This document shows, piece after piece, positions 49,723 through 59,192 of a stretch of DNA of 64,000 bases. Below the pieces are notes generated by a model, which made no database searches, was not told the DNA's origin, and saw only the letters and a list, made by a program, of their open reading frames with translations. Source of the DNA: Streptomyces ambofaciens ATCC 23877 (GTDB lineage Bacteria; Actinomycetota; Actinomycetes; Streptomycetales; Streptomycetaceae); assembly GCF_001267885.1 (NCBI RefSeq), contig NZ_CP012382.1, positions 7,613,001 to 7,677,000 on the forward strand, given 5' to 3'. Both the position numbers and the translations under genes were made by a program. Numbering within the stretch: position 1 is the stretch's first letter; each line of letters begins with the position of its first letter.

Positions 49723-52700
49723 CTACGGCTTCTGCTCGGCGTGGAGGGCGCTCACCTCCTCGGCGGTGAGTGCCCTGTCGTAGGCCCGGACCTCGTCGAC
49801 GCCACCGTTCCAGAAGTCGGTGTCGGTGCCGTTCCACTGGGCGCGCCCCACCGCGAGGGGGCCGGAGCCGAGGTGGTTCGGGCCTGCCGTCGCGGTCGAG
49901 GCCGGCTTTCCGTCGACGTAGAGCCTGATCTCGTTGCTCGCGCCGTCGCGTACCCCCACCAGGTGGTACCAGCGCCCCGTCTCCGGTGTGATCGCCAGCC
50001 GGGCCCGCTGCTCGCCGGGCGTGCTGAAGGCGAAGGCGCCCCGGCCGTACTGGAGGTAGAACGGACTGGCCTGGCGTCGGCCGTCCTGGCTCACGGCGGT
50101 GGCGTAGTTGCCGGGAAGCTCGTCGAGGCTCACCCAGGCGGAGACCGAGTAGCTGCCGGTGGTGTCGAGCACCGGCCCGTCGGTCTCGGCGTGCTGTCCC
50201 TCGCCGTCGAACCTCAGCGCGCTGCCGCTGACCCCGGAGGTCCAGGTGGTGCCCTCGGAGAGCGTCAGCGCCGAGCCGTTCGGGCCCGCGTCACCGGCGG
50301 TGCTGCCCGCGCCCTCGTCCAGGGCCCAGTGCCCGCCGCCCTTCAGTTCCTCCCGGTCACCGGCGGCGGCACCGGCCGCGATGACCTTGCGGTTGATCTC
50401 GCGGACCCTGACCGGGTCGACCTTGATCTCCCGTCGGTCGTAGGTGTACAGGCCGTTGAGCTCGTTCTCCAGGTCGGAGATCTGCGTGTACACGGAGCCG
50501 GACAACTCGGCACCGGCCTGGTCGAGGTAGAACCTCTCGGTGTTCTCGACGTACTTGCGGGTCAGCGCCTCCTTGTCGGCGACGCCGCTGTAGATCACGG
50601 TCGGGGCACCCGGCCACATGTGTCCGGGGGTGCGCAGGGTGAAGCCGCCGTGTTCACCGTCCATCGCGGCCCGGTGGTCGGGGAACGGCGGGTCCTCGTT
50701 GTTGTAGTCGTGGTGGTCGATGATGTCGCCCTTGCCCGAGTCACCCTTGGAGTTGCAGCAGTTCACACCGCTGTGGGCGTTGACGATCCGGGACGGGTCG
50801 GCGGCCTTGACGGCTTCGGCGATACGGCCGCTCTCCTCGCGGTCCCACTCGCCCCAGCCCTCGTTGAAGACGATGTTGCCGATGACGGAGGGAGCGTCGT
50901 GGTGCTGCCGCATCGCCTCCATGCCCTGGTCGACGAACGCCTTCCGGCCGGTCTCGTCGGTGACGTCGCCGGAGACGAAGTCCTGCCAGACCAGCAGACC
51001 GAGCTTGTCCGCGTGGTGGAACCACCGTGCCGGCTCCACCTTGATGTGCTTGCGGACGGCGTTGAAGCCCAGCTCCTTGTGGGCCTTCAGGTCGAAGGCG
51101 AGGGCCTCGTCGCTGGGCGCCGTGTACAGGCCGTCGGGCCAGAAGCCCTGGTCGAGGGTGGCGAGGGAGAAGACGGGCTTCCCGTTGAGCACCAGCTTCT
51201 GGTAGCCGCCGACCTTCTCGATGCCCACCTCGCGCATGCCGAAGTAGCTGCCCACCTGGTCCCTCGACCTGCCGTCGGTGAGCGTCACGTCGAGGTCGTA
51301 GAGGTAGGGGTCGTCAGGGCTCCAGAGGTGCTGCTTCGCCACGGGGAGGCGCAGCTCCTCGTTGGCCGGCCCGCTGATCCGCCCGACGACCTTGCCGCGC
51401 TTGTCGCGGGCGACGGCCTCGACGCGCGCCCTGGCGGAGGCACCCTCGGACTCGACGGTCACGGCCAGACGGCCGGTGTCGATGTCGGGGGTCGTGACTA
51501 CGTTGTCAATGGACGTCTCCGCGACCGGCTCCATCCACACCGTCTGCCAGATACCCGAGGACTGGGTGTAGAAGATGCCGCCGGGACGGGTGGACTGTTT
51601 GCCCATCGGCTGGTTGGCGCCGCCGGTGTCGGTGACCGCGACGACGACCTCCTGCGGGCCCTTGCCTCGCAGGGCGTCGGTGATGTCGGCGCTGAACGCG
51701 GTGTAGCCGCCGGTGTGTTCGGCGACCTCCTGACCGTTGACCCACACGCGGGCCTGGTAGTCCACCGCCCCGAAGTTGAGCTTCAGCCGGTCGCCCTTGC
51801 CGCCTTTGCCGACCTTCCAGTTCTTCGGCACGTCGACGAGCTTGCGGTAGAACATGTGGTCCTCGTGCCGCTCCAGCCCGGAGAGCTGCGACTCGACCGG
51901 GAACGGCACGACGATGCGCTCGTCGAGGTCCTTGCCGAAGACCGGTTGCTCGCCCGCCTCGGCGGCGGCGAACTGCCAGGGCCCGTTGAGGTTCTTCCAG
52001 GCGGAACGCGTCTGCTGCGGGCGCGGGTACTCCGGCAGCGGACGCTTCTCGTCGAGCTCGTCGCCCCACTCGGTGGTGAGCCGGTGGGTCGAGTCGTTCT
52101 GCGCGTAGCGAATGATCGACGGTACGGTCGCGCCACCGGAGGTGAGACCGCCCTGGCCGTCGTAGGTGAGCTTGACCTGCTGGTTCTTCTGAACGGGCTC
52201 CGCGAGGGTGATCTGCAGGACCTTGCGGTCGCCGGGGGAGACCACGACCGACTCGACCGGCATGGGCGTGGTGTCGGCCTCGATCTCCAGGTGGTCGGCC
52301 AACGCCTCGACGTCACCGCCCACCTCGCCCTCGAACCGGGCCTGCACCCGCCGGCCGTCCTCGGCCACCGACGGCTCGACCGGGTACACCTCGAACCCTG
52401 CCGGGGGCGTGAACGCCGACATCGGCACGACCTGCTTGGGCATGGCCGGAGTGGACCAGCGCAGGAACATGTTGGCGCCGCCGGTGTCCTGGAACATCTC
52501 CAGACGGAACCGGTGCTTCTCCCCGGCGGCGAGCCTGACCGACGCGCTGGTCTGCTCGTTGTCCCAGTCCGGTTCCCAGTGGTCGATGACGGGTTCGTCG
52601 TCGATGAACAGCCGGAAGCCGTTGTCGCCGCTGGCGTGGAAGGTGTAGTCCCCGGTCGCCGGTGCTTCGATCTGCCCGGTCCAGCGGGCGGTCGTGTGCT

Positions 52701-52998
52701 CCGTCCTGCCGGTCAGTTCCTGGAACGTGCCGGTCAGGCCGGAGAAGTTGATCTGCGGGTCGAGTACGGTGCCACCGAGCTCGGCGAAGTCCCTGGCGCC
52801 CGGCGCCGACATGGCGAAGTACTCGCCCTTCAGGCCGTGCACCGCGACGGCGGCCTGCTCGGCCGCGGGGGCGGAGACGCCGGCGGGTGTCTCGGCGGCC
52901 GACGCGGTGGGCATCAGAGCGGTCGTGGGCAGTACCAGGGCCGCGGTGGTCAGCAGAGCCCACGCTCTTGCTCGTGGGCGTGCGGTACGTCTTGTCAT
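49723..52998 (-). CDS. Secreted PA14-GH2-LamG glycoside hydrolase
   Basis: 1091 aa; ATG at 52998 with AGGAAGG upstream. The signal peptide is residues ~1-35 (PTASAAE). A PA14 carbohydrate-binding domain follows (KGEYFAMSAPGARDF to FLRWSTPAMPK, ~55-175), then a linker with two beta modules. The GH2 sugar-binding, Ig and TIM-barrel domains occupy ~310-880, with the acid/base Glu in the Asn-Glu pair FNEGWGEWD. A LamG domain (~905-1070: SGSALRFDGEGQHAET, YHLVGVRDGASNEIRLYVDGK) is last. It hydrolyses beta-linked galacto-, manno- or glucurono-type residues of polymers. Operator C lies upstream. Confidence 0.9.
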   Translation of the reverse strand: MTRRTARPRARAWALLTTAALVLPTTALMPTASAAETPAGVSAPAAEQAAVAVHGLKGEYFAMSAPGARDFAELGGTVLDPQINFSGLTGTFQELTGRTEHTTARWTGQIEAPATGDYTFHASGDNGFRLFIDDEPVIDHWEPDWDNEQTSASVRLAAGEKHRFRLEMFQDTGGANMFLRWSTPAMPKQVVPMSAFTPPAGFEVYPVEPSVAEDGRRVQARFEGEVGGDVEALADHLEIEADTTPMPVESVVVSPGDRKVLQITLAEPVQKNQQVKLTYDGQGGLTSGGATVPSIIRYAQNDSTHRLTTEWGDELDEKRPLPEYPRPQQTRSAWKNLNGPWQFAAAEAGEQPVFGKDLDERIVVPFPVESQLSGLERHEDHMFYRKLVDVPKNWKVGKGGKGDRLKLNFGAVDYQARVWVNGQEVAEHTGGYTAFSADITDALRGKGPQEVVVAVTDTGGANQPMGKQSTRPGGIFYTQSSGIWQTVWMEPVAETSIDNVVTTPDIDTGRLAVTVESEGASARARVEAVARDKRGKVVGRISGPANEELRLPVAKQHLWSPDDPYLYDLDVTLTDGRSRDQVGSYFGMREVGIEKVGGYQKLVLNGKPVFSLATLDQGFWPDGLYTAPSDEALAFDLKAHKELGFNAVRKHIKVEPARWFHHADKLGLLVWQDFVSGDVTDETGRKAFVDQGMEAMRQHHDAPSVIGNIVFNEGWGEWDREESGRIAEAVKAADPSRIVNAHSGVNCCNSKGDSGKGDIIDHHDYNNEDPPFPDHRAAMDGEHGGFTLRTPGHMWPGAPTVIYSGVADKEALTRKYVENTERFYLDQAGAELSGSVYTQISDLENELNGLYTYDRREIKVDPVRVREINRKVIAAGAAAGDREELKGGGHWALDEGAGSTAGDAGPNGSALTLSEGTTWTSGVSGSALRFDGEGQHAETDGPVLDTTGSYSVSAWVSLDELPGNYATAVSQDGRRQASPFYLQYGRGAFAFSTPGEQRARLAITPETGRWYHLVGVRDGASNEIRLYVDGKPASTATAGPNHLGSGPLAVGRAQWNGTDTDFWNGGVDEVRAYDRALTAEEVSALHAEQKP

Positions 52999-53102
52999 CG
53001 AACCTTCCTCGCTGTGGGTCCCGGACCGGGACGGCGGGCGGCACCGGCTGGGCGGCGCCGTGCGGGCGTGGGGCGCGAGCGTTCGTCGGGTCGGCGAGGC
53101 GT

Positions 53103-53119
53103 TCTTTCAACGTTGGAAA
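53103..53119. promoter_or_regulatory. LacI-type operator C (GH2 promoter region)
   Basis: TTCTTTCAACGTTGGAAA spans 53102-53119; it shares TTCTTTCAACG with operator B and is centred on AACGTT. It lies about 105 bp upstream of the GH2 start. Confidence 0.65.
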
Positions 53120-53255
53120 TCGCACGACAGCGGAATGACAACACGTCGGTCCGTCACTGTCCAGACCCCCGGATCCGTTTCGTGGAACGCCAGTTGGCCG
53201 CCCGCGACGCGTCCTTCCGCCCGCCATGAGGTCACCGCACCAGAGTGGGCGGACC

Positions 53256-53669
53256 ATGCCGGATCTCCTCGGAATCAACCATCTGACCCTGTCCACGACC
53301 GACCTCGACCGGCTCCACTACACCGGGCTGCTCGGCGCCTCGCTCGCCTTCGAGCGCGCCGCGACCGGCTCGGACCCTCGGATCGCGGTCGTCGACGTCG
53401 GCGGGGACGACCACCTGATGTTCGTCGAGACCGCGACCGCACCCGGTACGGAGCCCGACCCCCTCGGTGGCGCGGGATGGGGCTTGCGCGTGGCGACACA
53501 CGCGCGACTGGGCGAGGTTCGCGAGCGAATCCTGCGGGCCGGGTTCCCGGTCGGACGGATCGAGACCCTGCCCACGCAGTGGACCATGACGGCCCGTGAC
53601 CCCGACGGGCGCCCCGTGGACGTCCGGGCCCACCGCCCTGGCACCGCACCGTCATCTCCGACCGGCTGA
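53256..53669 (+). CDS. VOC/glyoxalase-like protein
   Basis: 137 aa from the ATG at 53256. One VOC unit pair: LLGINHLTLSTTDLDRLHYTGLLG with a metal-ligand His in NHLTL, then DDHLMFVE, and TMTARDPDGRPVDVRAH. The family includes fosfomycin-thiol transferases and dioxygenases; the substrate here is unknown. It is divergent from the GH2 gene. Confidence 0.8.
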   Translation: MPDLLGINHLTLSTTDLDRLHYTGLLGASLAFERAATGSDPRIAVVDVGGDDHLMFVETATAPGTEPDPLGGAGWGLRVATHARLGEVRERILRAGFPVGRIETLPTQWTMTARDPDGRPVDVRAHRPGTAPSSPTG

Positions 53670-53769
53670 GGACGGTCCCGGCCTCCGGGGCCTCAGGTCC
53701 GGCGGGTCCGGCACCGGAACTCAGCGCCGGACCAGTGCCAGCAGACTCAGCCCGAACATCAGGGCGCCG

Positions 53770-53961
53770 GGGCTCGAACTCCTGGAGCGGTCGGTCAACG
53801 GGGTACCGGGCCTGGTGGCCCGGCGCGCCGGCGTCGTGATGACCGTCGCCTCGTTCGGCGTCTCCGAGGGCCGCGTCACCCGGATCCGGGTGGTGCGCAA
53901 CCCGGAGAAACTGCGGCCCTGGGCGTGGGAGGAGACCGAAGTCGAGGATTCTTCGCGGTAG
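53770..53961 (+). pseudogene. C-terminal fragment of an ECF41/SigJ-type sigma factor
   Basis: The frame reads LELLERSVNGVPGLVARRAGV, then VTRIRVVRNPEKLRPW. This is the SnoaL-like C-terminus of ECF41 sigma factors with the conserved NP-x-KL motif. No region 2 or 4 precedes it. Just upstream, on the opposite strand (53721-53765), a 15-codon hydrophobic tail (ALMFGLSLLALVRR) ends in a stop like the last residues of a membrane-anchored protein. The two tails meet, consistent with a deletion scar. Confidence 0.65.
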
Positions 53962-53999
53962 TCGACCACGGACATACAGCTCTGTGTGAAGCTTTCCCC

Positions 54000-54803
54000 A
54001 TGACTCATCCGCGCGAAGAAGTCAGGGCCAGACTTCAGACCGATCGCCCGCACTCGGCCCGTGTCTGGAACTACCTGCTGGGAGGCAAGGACAACTATCC
54101 CGTCGACAGTGAGGCCGGCGAGGTCATCCTGACGACGTTCCCGGAGTTCGCCGCCGTCGCCCGGGTGCAACGACGCTTCCTCGCGCGCGCCGTGCGCTTC
54201 CTGGCGGGAGAGGCCGGGGTCCGCCAGTTCCTCGACATCGGCACCGGCCTGCCCACCGCGGACAACACGCACGAGCTGGCCCAGCGCATCGCGCCGGAGA
54301 GCCGCATCGTGTACGTGGACAACGACCCCCTCGTCCTGGTCCACGCGCAGGCACTGCTCACCAGCAGCGACGAGGGCGCGTGCGCCTACATCGACGCCGA
54401 CGTCAGGGACCCGGAACGCATCCTGGCCGAAGCCGCGAAGACCCTGGACCTCAGCCGACCGGTCGCCCTGACCATGCTGGGGATCATGGGTCAGATCTCC
54501 GACGCCGAACGCCCCGCGGAACTGGTGAGTTCGCTGCTGTCGGGTCTGCCGGCGGGGAGCTATCTCGCCCTGAGCGACGGCACGAACACCAACGAGGCGC
54601 TCAACACGGCGGTCGGTGTCTACAACGGCCAGTCGGCCAACACCTACCATCTGCGGTCGCCGCAGGAGATCGCCTCCTTCTTCACCGGGCTGGAACTGGT
54701 GGAGCCGGGGGTCGTGTCGACGGCTGCCTGGAGGCAGGACCCCGAGCAGGCCGCGGAGTCGACGGCCGACGTCTCCGTCTGCGGTGTCGCGATCAAGCAC
54801 TGA
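54000..54803 (+). CDS. SAM-dependent methyltransferase, DUF574 type
   Basis: 267 aa from the ATG at 54000. The opening PHSARVWNYLLGGKDNYPVDSEAGE is the hallmark of DUF574 (Methyltransf_19), a family greatly expanded in Streptomyces. Cofactor motif FLDIGTGLPTADNTHELAQ, acidic end of strand 2 in RIVYVDNDPLVL. The C-terminal HLRSPQEIASFFTGLELVEPGVV is also family-typical. Targets are unknown. No clear ribosome-binding site is visible before the start; an upstream in-frame start at 53925 is less likely, because it overlaps the sigma-factor remnant. Confidence 0.88.
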   Translation: MTHPREEVRARLQTDRPHSARVWNYLLGGKDNYPVDSEAGEVILTTFPEFAAVARVQRRFLARAVRFLAGEAGVRQFLDIGTGLPTADNTHELAQRIAPESRIVYVDNDPLVLVHAQALLTSSDEGACAYIDADVRDPERILAEAAKTLDLSRPVALTMLGIMGQISDAERPAELVSSLLSGLPAGSYLALSDGTNTNEALNTAVGVYNGQSANTYHLRSPQEIASFFTGLELVEPGVVSTAAWRQDPEQAAESTADVSVCGVAIKH

Positions 54804-55016
54804 AGCGTCTCTGCCGCAGATCGAGCGGGAGGCGTAGGCCTGGGTGCCGCTGTCCGCACGGACAGCGGCACCGCACCTCGCGCGATCGCCACCCACCGCG
54901 GCCTCGCCCTCGGTCTTCCGTCGGACGAAACATTGTGCGTACACCCGTTGCTGGGTATCCTCGGCCGCAGTTGCGCATGGTGGAGGTAAGCGCACCTTTG
55001 GGTGAGTGGGGCATTT

Positions 55017-55520
55017 GTGGCGGTTGGCAAGATCATTCGGTTTGACGAGTTCCGGGGCTACGGATTCATCGCGCCCGACAACGGTGGCGAGGATGTGTTC
55101 ATTCACGTCAACGACCTCGCCTTCGACAAGAGGCTGCTCGGTCCCGGAATGAAGGTGGAGTTCGACGTCGAGGAGGGCGACCGCGGCCTCAAGGCCAGCA
55201 GGGTACGCATCCAGAACGGGAGCGCCGAGCGTGAGCGCCCGGGTTCGCTGCCGGTGAGGTCGTTCTCGGCTCCCGCCGGTCCCTCGGGCCTCCTCCCGGA
55301 GGACGGACTGTGTGACGTCCTCTCGGTGAAGGAGTACATCGAGGAGGTCACCGAGACCATTCTCCGGACCGCTCCGACCGTGACCTCCGAGCAGATCCTG
55401 CAGGTCCGTCAAGGCCTCGTGCAGGTCGCACTGTCGCACGGCTGGATCGACGCGGAGCCCGGGGCGGACACCCGGGCCGGCGGACCGGTGCCGTCGGCCG
55501 GCGCCGGCATGACGGGCTGA
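55017..55520 (+). CDS. Cold-shock-domain protein with C-terminal extension
   Basis: 167 aa from the GTG at 55017. The GTG at 55002 is an alternative. The cold-shock domain occupies residues ~1-70 with RNP1-like RGYGFIAP and RNP2-like DVFIHVNDL, binding single-stranded nucleic acid. The remaining ~95 residues have no known domain. They include a Ser/Pro-rich linker and a predicted helical part (LSVKEYIEEVTETILRTAPTVTSEQ, about residues 105-150) ending in a small acidic tail. Normal CspA proteins are 65-70 aa, so the extra part probably adds a partner-binding function (inference). Confidence 0.82.
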   Translation: MAVGKIIRFDEFRGYGFIAPDNGGEDVFIHVNDLAFDKRLLGPGMKVEFDVEEGDRGLKASRVRIQNGSAERERPGSLPVRSFSAPAGPSGLLPEDGLCDVLSVKEYIEEVTETILRTAPTVTSEQILQVRQGLVQVALSHGWIDAEPGADTRAGGPVPSAGAGMTG

Positions 55521-56031
55521 CACCGGACCCGTTCCGAGGCAGGCCCGCACCGACAGGCAGTACCTGTTTCTGCGAAACGACGGTTGTCGCAGCGCGCCAG
55601 CGCGCCAGCGCGCCAGCGCGCCGGTCGCAGTGACGCCTCACGCCGGTCGTCGATGACGCGTCGCCTCTTCTCCATGAGCCGGACCGCTGCGCCCTCTGGC
55701 CGGAAGAAGTGAAACCGCCGCTTGCGGCGGGCACGACCCCGTGCTCGCCGCCATCGCGCTCTCCTCTGGTCGGATCACCGGTTACAAGAGGCATACTTCA
55801 CGACTGCAAATATTGACGAGTGTCGTATTGGCGAGTTTGTCGGCGTCGCCCTCCTGACCTTTCGCGCCCGGCGGCGAGCGCGCTTTGTGAAGGCTGAGGA
55901 CTTAGTCGTGGCGGTAGACGACATCACGCGGTGAGCGATACTCTCGATCCTGACTTCGGCATGATCTCGGTTGAGTGGCGGCCCGCCCGGTCCATCCCGA
56001 GTTCATCATCGGAAACGGGGGGTTAACCAGC
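55521..56031. other. Boundary region between the cold-shock gene and the biosynthetic cluster
   Basis: 511 bp. It holds an 8-bp tandem array (55591-55622). A 70-codon open frame (55722-55934) is not convincing. An imperfect direct repeat TATTGACGAGTGTCG / TATTGGCGAGTTTGTCG lies at 55811-55842 in a stretch of clearly lower GC (55780-56030). The change in composition marks the likely cluster edge and holds the rfbA promoter. Confidence 0.55.
55591..55622. repeat. Four tandem AGCGCGCC units
   Basis: Four perfect 8-bp copies in a row; no function visible. Confidence 0.88.
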
Positions 56032-56904
56032 ATGAAAGGGATCGTTCTGGCCGGGGGGAGCGGAACGCGACTTTATCCGCTCACCCATGCCGTGTCCAAG
56101 CAGTTACTGCCCGTCTACAACAAGCCGATGATCTACTATCCGCTCTCGGTCCTCATGCTCGGCGGCATCAAGGACATCCTGGTGATATCGACTCCCTCGC
56201 ACACAGGTCTCTTCCGGGAGCTGCTGGGTGACGGGAGTCGACTCGGTCTCTCCATCGAATACGCTGAACAGCCGCGGGCCAACGGCATCGCGGAGGCCTT
56301 CGTCATCGGTGAAAAATTCATCGGCGATGACTCGGTGGCGCTGATTCTGGGTGACAACATCTTTCACGGTCCCGGTCTTTCGGACCTGCTGAACGATCAG
56401 TGCAAAAACGTCGACGGATGTGTGCTGTTCGGCTACGCGGTGAAGGACCCGGAACGCTACGGCGTCGGGGAGACCGATGGCCGGGGTGAGCTGATATCGC
56501 TGGAGGAGAAGCCAGTCGCCCCCCGATCGAACCTGGCTGTCACCGGACTTTATCTCTACGACAACGGCGTAGTGGACATCGCGCGGCACGTTCGGCCGTC
56601 GGCCCGTGGCGAACTGGAGATCACGGACGTCAACCGGGCTTATCTCCAGCAGGGCCGGGCCAGAATGGTCAACCTGGGCCGCGGATTCGCCTGGCTCGAC
56701 ACCGGAACACACGATTCACTGCTCCAGGCCGGTCAGTACATCCAGGTTCTGGAGGAGCGCCAGGGCGTGCGGATCGCCTGCCTGGAGGAGATCGCCTTCC
56801 GTATGGGATTCATCGACTCCGCCGCCTGCTACGCCCTGGGCGGCCAGCTGGGCACATCCGAGTACGGTGCCTATCTCATGGCCATCGCGAGCGCGGATCA
56901 CTGA
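56032..56904 (+). CDS. rfbA: Glucose-1-phosphate thymidylyltransferase
   Basis: 290 aa; ATG at 56032. It makes dTDP-glucose from glucose-1-phosphate and dTTP. The nucleotide-binding motif [18 protein letters not shown] and [18 protein letters not shown] are at the N-terminus. The metal/sugar-binding parts are [13 protein letters not shown] and [10 protein letters not shown]. It is the first cluster gene, 9 bp from rfbB, so one operon. Leu25 is a TTA codon (56104-56106), so the gene should depend on bldA. It supplies a deoxysugar for a glycosylated product. Confidence 0.93.
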   Translation: MKGIVLAGGSGTRLYPLTHAVSKQLLPVYNKPMIYYPLSVLMLGGIKDILVISTPSHTGLFRELLGDGSRLGLSIEYAEQPRANGIAEAFVIGEKFIGDDSVALILGDNIFHGPGLSDLLNDQCKNVDGCVLFGYAVKDPERYGVGETDGRGELISLEEKPVAPRSNLAVTGLYLYDNGVVDIARHVRPSARGELEITDVNRAYLQQGRARMVNLGRGFAWLDTGTHDSLLQAGQYIQVLEERQGVRIACLEEIAFRMGFIDSAACYALGGQLGTSEYGAYLMAIASADH

Positions 56905-56913
56905 GGGGGCGGC

Positions 56914-57903
56914 ATGCGTATCGTCGTGACCGGCGGCGCCGGGTTCATCGGTTCCCACTTCGTCCGGCAGGCCGTGACCGGCGCGTACACCGGCGGTACC
57001 GCGCCCGAGGTGGTGGTGCTGGACAAACTCACCTACGCCGGCAACAGGGCCAACCTGGCTCCGGCGGAGGACTACCCGGGACTGACCTTCGTACGCGGCG
57101 ACATCTGTGACCCCGCACTGGTCGCGGATGTACTCACGGGCTGCGACCTGGTCGTGCATTTCGCCGCGGAATCACATGTGGACCGCTCGATCAGCGGATC
57201 CGAGGAATTCATCCGGACCAATGTCCTCGGCACCCAGGTACTGCTGGACGCCTCCCTGCGCGCCGAGGTGCAGAAGTTCGTCCACGTCTCGACGGACGAG
57301 GTCTACGGCTCGATCGACGAAGGTTCGTGGAGCGAGGACCGGCCACTGGAGCCCAACTCCCCCTATTCGGCGTCCAAGGCATCCTCCGATCTCCTGGTGC
57401 GCGCTTTTCATCGCACCCACGGACTGCCGGTCTGCGTCACCCGGTGTTCCAACAACTACGGCCCGTACCAGAACCCCGAGAAGATGATCCCGCTCTTTGT
57501 GACCCAGTTGCTGGACGGGCGGAAAGTGCCGTTGTACGGGGATGGCGGTCACGTGCGGGACTGGTTGCACGTGGACGACCACTGCCGGGCCATCGCGCTG
57601 GTGGCGGAAAAGGGAGAAGCGGGCGAGGTCTACAACATCGGCGGCGGTACCGAGCTGGCCAACCGTGACCTCACCGAGCGGCTGCTGCGCATGGTCGGCG
57701 CTGATTGGTCCATGGTGGAGAACGTGGCGGACCGAAAGGGCCACGACCGTCGGTACTCGGTCGACATCGCGAAGATTTCCACGGAACTCGGCTACCGCCC
57801 GCGGGTCTCTTTCGAGGAAGGGCTGGCGGAAACCGTCGAGTGGTACAGGAAGCAGCGAGACTGGTGGGAGCCGCTGAAGAAGCGCGGCAGTACCCTTCGG
57901 TAG
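56914..57903 (+). CDS. rfbB: dTDP-glucose 4,6-dehydratase
   Basis: 329 aa. An extended SDR with NAD motif VVTGGAGFIGSHFVRQ, the family's VVHFAAESHVDRSI, catalytic Tyr-x3-Lys in YSASKASSD and the STDEVYGS stretch (Thr-Asp-Glu triad). It converts dTDP-glucose to the 4-keto-6-deoxy intermediate of 6-deoxysugars. It follows rfbA by 9 bp. No further sugar genes lie in the window, so the rest of the pathway must be elsewhere in the cluster. It is convergent with the thioesterase gene. Confidence 0.94.
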   Translation: MRIVVTGGAGFIGSHFVRQAVTGAYTGGTAPEVVVLDKLTYAGNRANLAPAEDYPGLTFVRGDICDPALVADVLTGCDLVVHFAAESHVDRSISGSEEFIRTNVLGTQVLLDASLRAEVQKFVHVSTDEVYGSIDEGSWSEDRPLEPNSPYSASKASSDLLVRAFHRTHGLPVCVTRCSNNYGPYQNPEKMIPLFVTQLLDGRKVPLYGDGGHVRDWLHVDDHCRAIALVAEKGEAGEVYNIGGGTELANRDLTERLLRMVGADWSMVENVADRKGHDRRYSVDIAKISTELGYRPRVSFEEGLAETVEWYRKQRDWWEPLKKRGSTLR

Positions 57904-58077
57904 ACGCAAGGACGACCGGCCGCTGTTCCAGACCGTGCGTTCATCCCCTGCCCCATGCATTTCCGTGTCATTTCGCATATCCGACGGCGAGAGCACGTCG
58001 ATACTCATCGCCGCAACGGACGGCTGGTGTAAATTCAACGTTCGCGTAGGGAAACCCGCCGGAGGAGAATCCGCGCG

Positions 58078-58845
58078 CTAGCGGCCGGCGGTGGCGGCAG
58101 GTACCAGCCATGCGGCGATCTCCTCGGTCACCGCCGGAGCATGGGCGTTGAGATAGAAGTGACCACCCGGATACACGTTCATCTCGAAGCGTCCCGTGGT
58201 GTGGTCGGCCCATGCGCGGACCTCGTCCGTGGTGGCCTTGGGGTCCGAGTCCCCTGTCAGGGCATAGACGGGCGTCGACAGCGGCGGGCCGGGCTCGTAA
58301 CGGTAGGTCTCGGCGGCCTTGTAGTCGGCGCGGATCGACGGCAGGACCATGCGCCTGATCTCGTCGTCCTCGAGCAGTTGGGACTGGGTGCCGTCCAGTC
58401 GCCTGATCTCCGCCAGCAGGCCCTCGTCGTCCCGCAGGTGGACCCGCTCGTCCCGGGGCGCGCTCGGGGCGCGGCGCCCGGACGCGATGAGCGCCAGGGG
58501 CAGGCTGCCCCGTGCTTCCAGACGCAGAGCCACCTCGAAGGCGACGGTGGCACCCAGACTGTGCCCGAACAACGCCAGTGGCTTGTCCTGCCACGGGCCG
58601 AGGACCTCGACGATCCGGTCGGCCAGGTCCCGCACCGACTCCAGGCACGACTCGTTCCTGCGGTCCTGCCTGCCCGGGTACTGCACGGCCAGGGTCTCGA
58701 CGCGCGGAGCGAGACGTTGTGAGACCGGGAAGTAGTAGCTCGCGGAGCCGCCCGCGTGCGGCAGGCAGAGCAGCCGGACCGGTGCCTGGGGTGCGGGATG
58801 GAAGCGGCGCACCCACAGGTCGCTCGCGTCGCTGCTCGTCGCCAT
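58078..58845 (-). CDS. Type II thioesterase
   Basis: 255 aa alpha/beta hydrolase. It opens with LLCLPHAGGSASYYFP (oxyanion part). The nucleophile Ser96 is in FGHSLGAT, Asp near residues 199-201 in TGDSDPKAT, and His229 in YPGGHFYLN. It clears wrong or stalled acyl groups from the carrier proteins of a modular polyketide or peptide synthase. A single gene on the minus strand, with TAGGGG-type boxes upstream. Confidence 0.92.
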   Translation of the reverse strand: MATSSDASDLWVRRFHPAPQAPVRLLCLPHAGGSASYYFPVSQRLAPRVETLAVQYPGRQDRRNESCLESVRDLADRIVEVLGPWQDKPLALFGHSLGATVAFEVALRLEARGSLPLALIASGRRAPSAPRDERVHLRDDEGLLAEIRRLDGTQSQLLEDDEIRRMVLPSIRADYKAAETYRYEPGPPLSTPVYALTGDSDPKATTDEVRAWADHTTGRFEMNVYPGGHFYLNAHAPAVTEEIAAWLVPAATAGR

Positions 58846-59192
58846 CGCGTTCGTCGTCCCTTCAAACCGGTGTCGTCCGCCCCCGGAGGGGAGATGTCCT
58901 CAACGTTCGCCGTCCACGCCGCCACCGGCGCGCGGCCGCACATCGGCCCAGGCTCAGACGATCTCAGTGCCACCAACCGCCGACAACCCCTAACGATCGC
59001 GGACAACCGCCGGGCCGGCGACGAATTAGGGGGTGTGTGGCGGGACGGCGGCCGGTGCCCGTCGTGGGCAGGCTCTGCTCTCTCCAAGGCTTCCGGCGGA
59101 CGGTGTCAACCACCGGGCGCGGTACGGCCGTCGACGCGCCTCCGGCCGAGACCGCGGTGCGCGGCCCCGGCCGGACGCCGTGCTCGGTCGGC
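58846..59192. promoter_or_regulatory. Region upstream of the thioesterase with two TAGGGG-type boxes
   Basis: GTTAGGGGTT on the minus strand (58985-58994) and ATTAGGGGGTG on the plus strand (59025-59035), in opposite directions. The same core recurs upstream of the carboxylase gene. A second GACAACC follows the first by 20 bp (58982 and 59002). The region holds no supported gene. Confidence 0.5.

Noticed and set aside
48463..53229. A 1588-codon open frame on the plus strand across GH43 and GH2
   Set aside because: It runs opposite to the well-supported GH2 gene and in a wrong frame of GH43. Its Val/Gly/Asp/Arg-rich composition is what antisense frames of high-GC genes give.
55722..55934. 70-codon open frame before rfbA
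   Set aside because: No ribosome-binding site, Arg-rich start, no similarity; lies in the low-GC promoter region.
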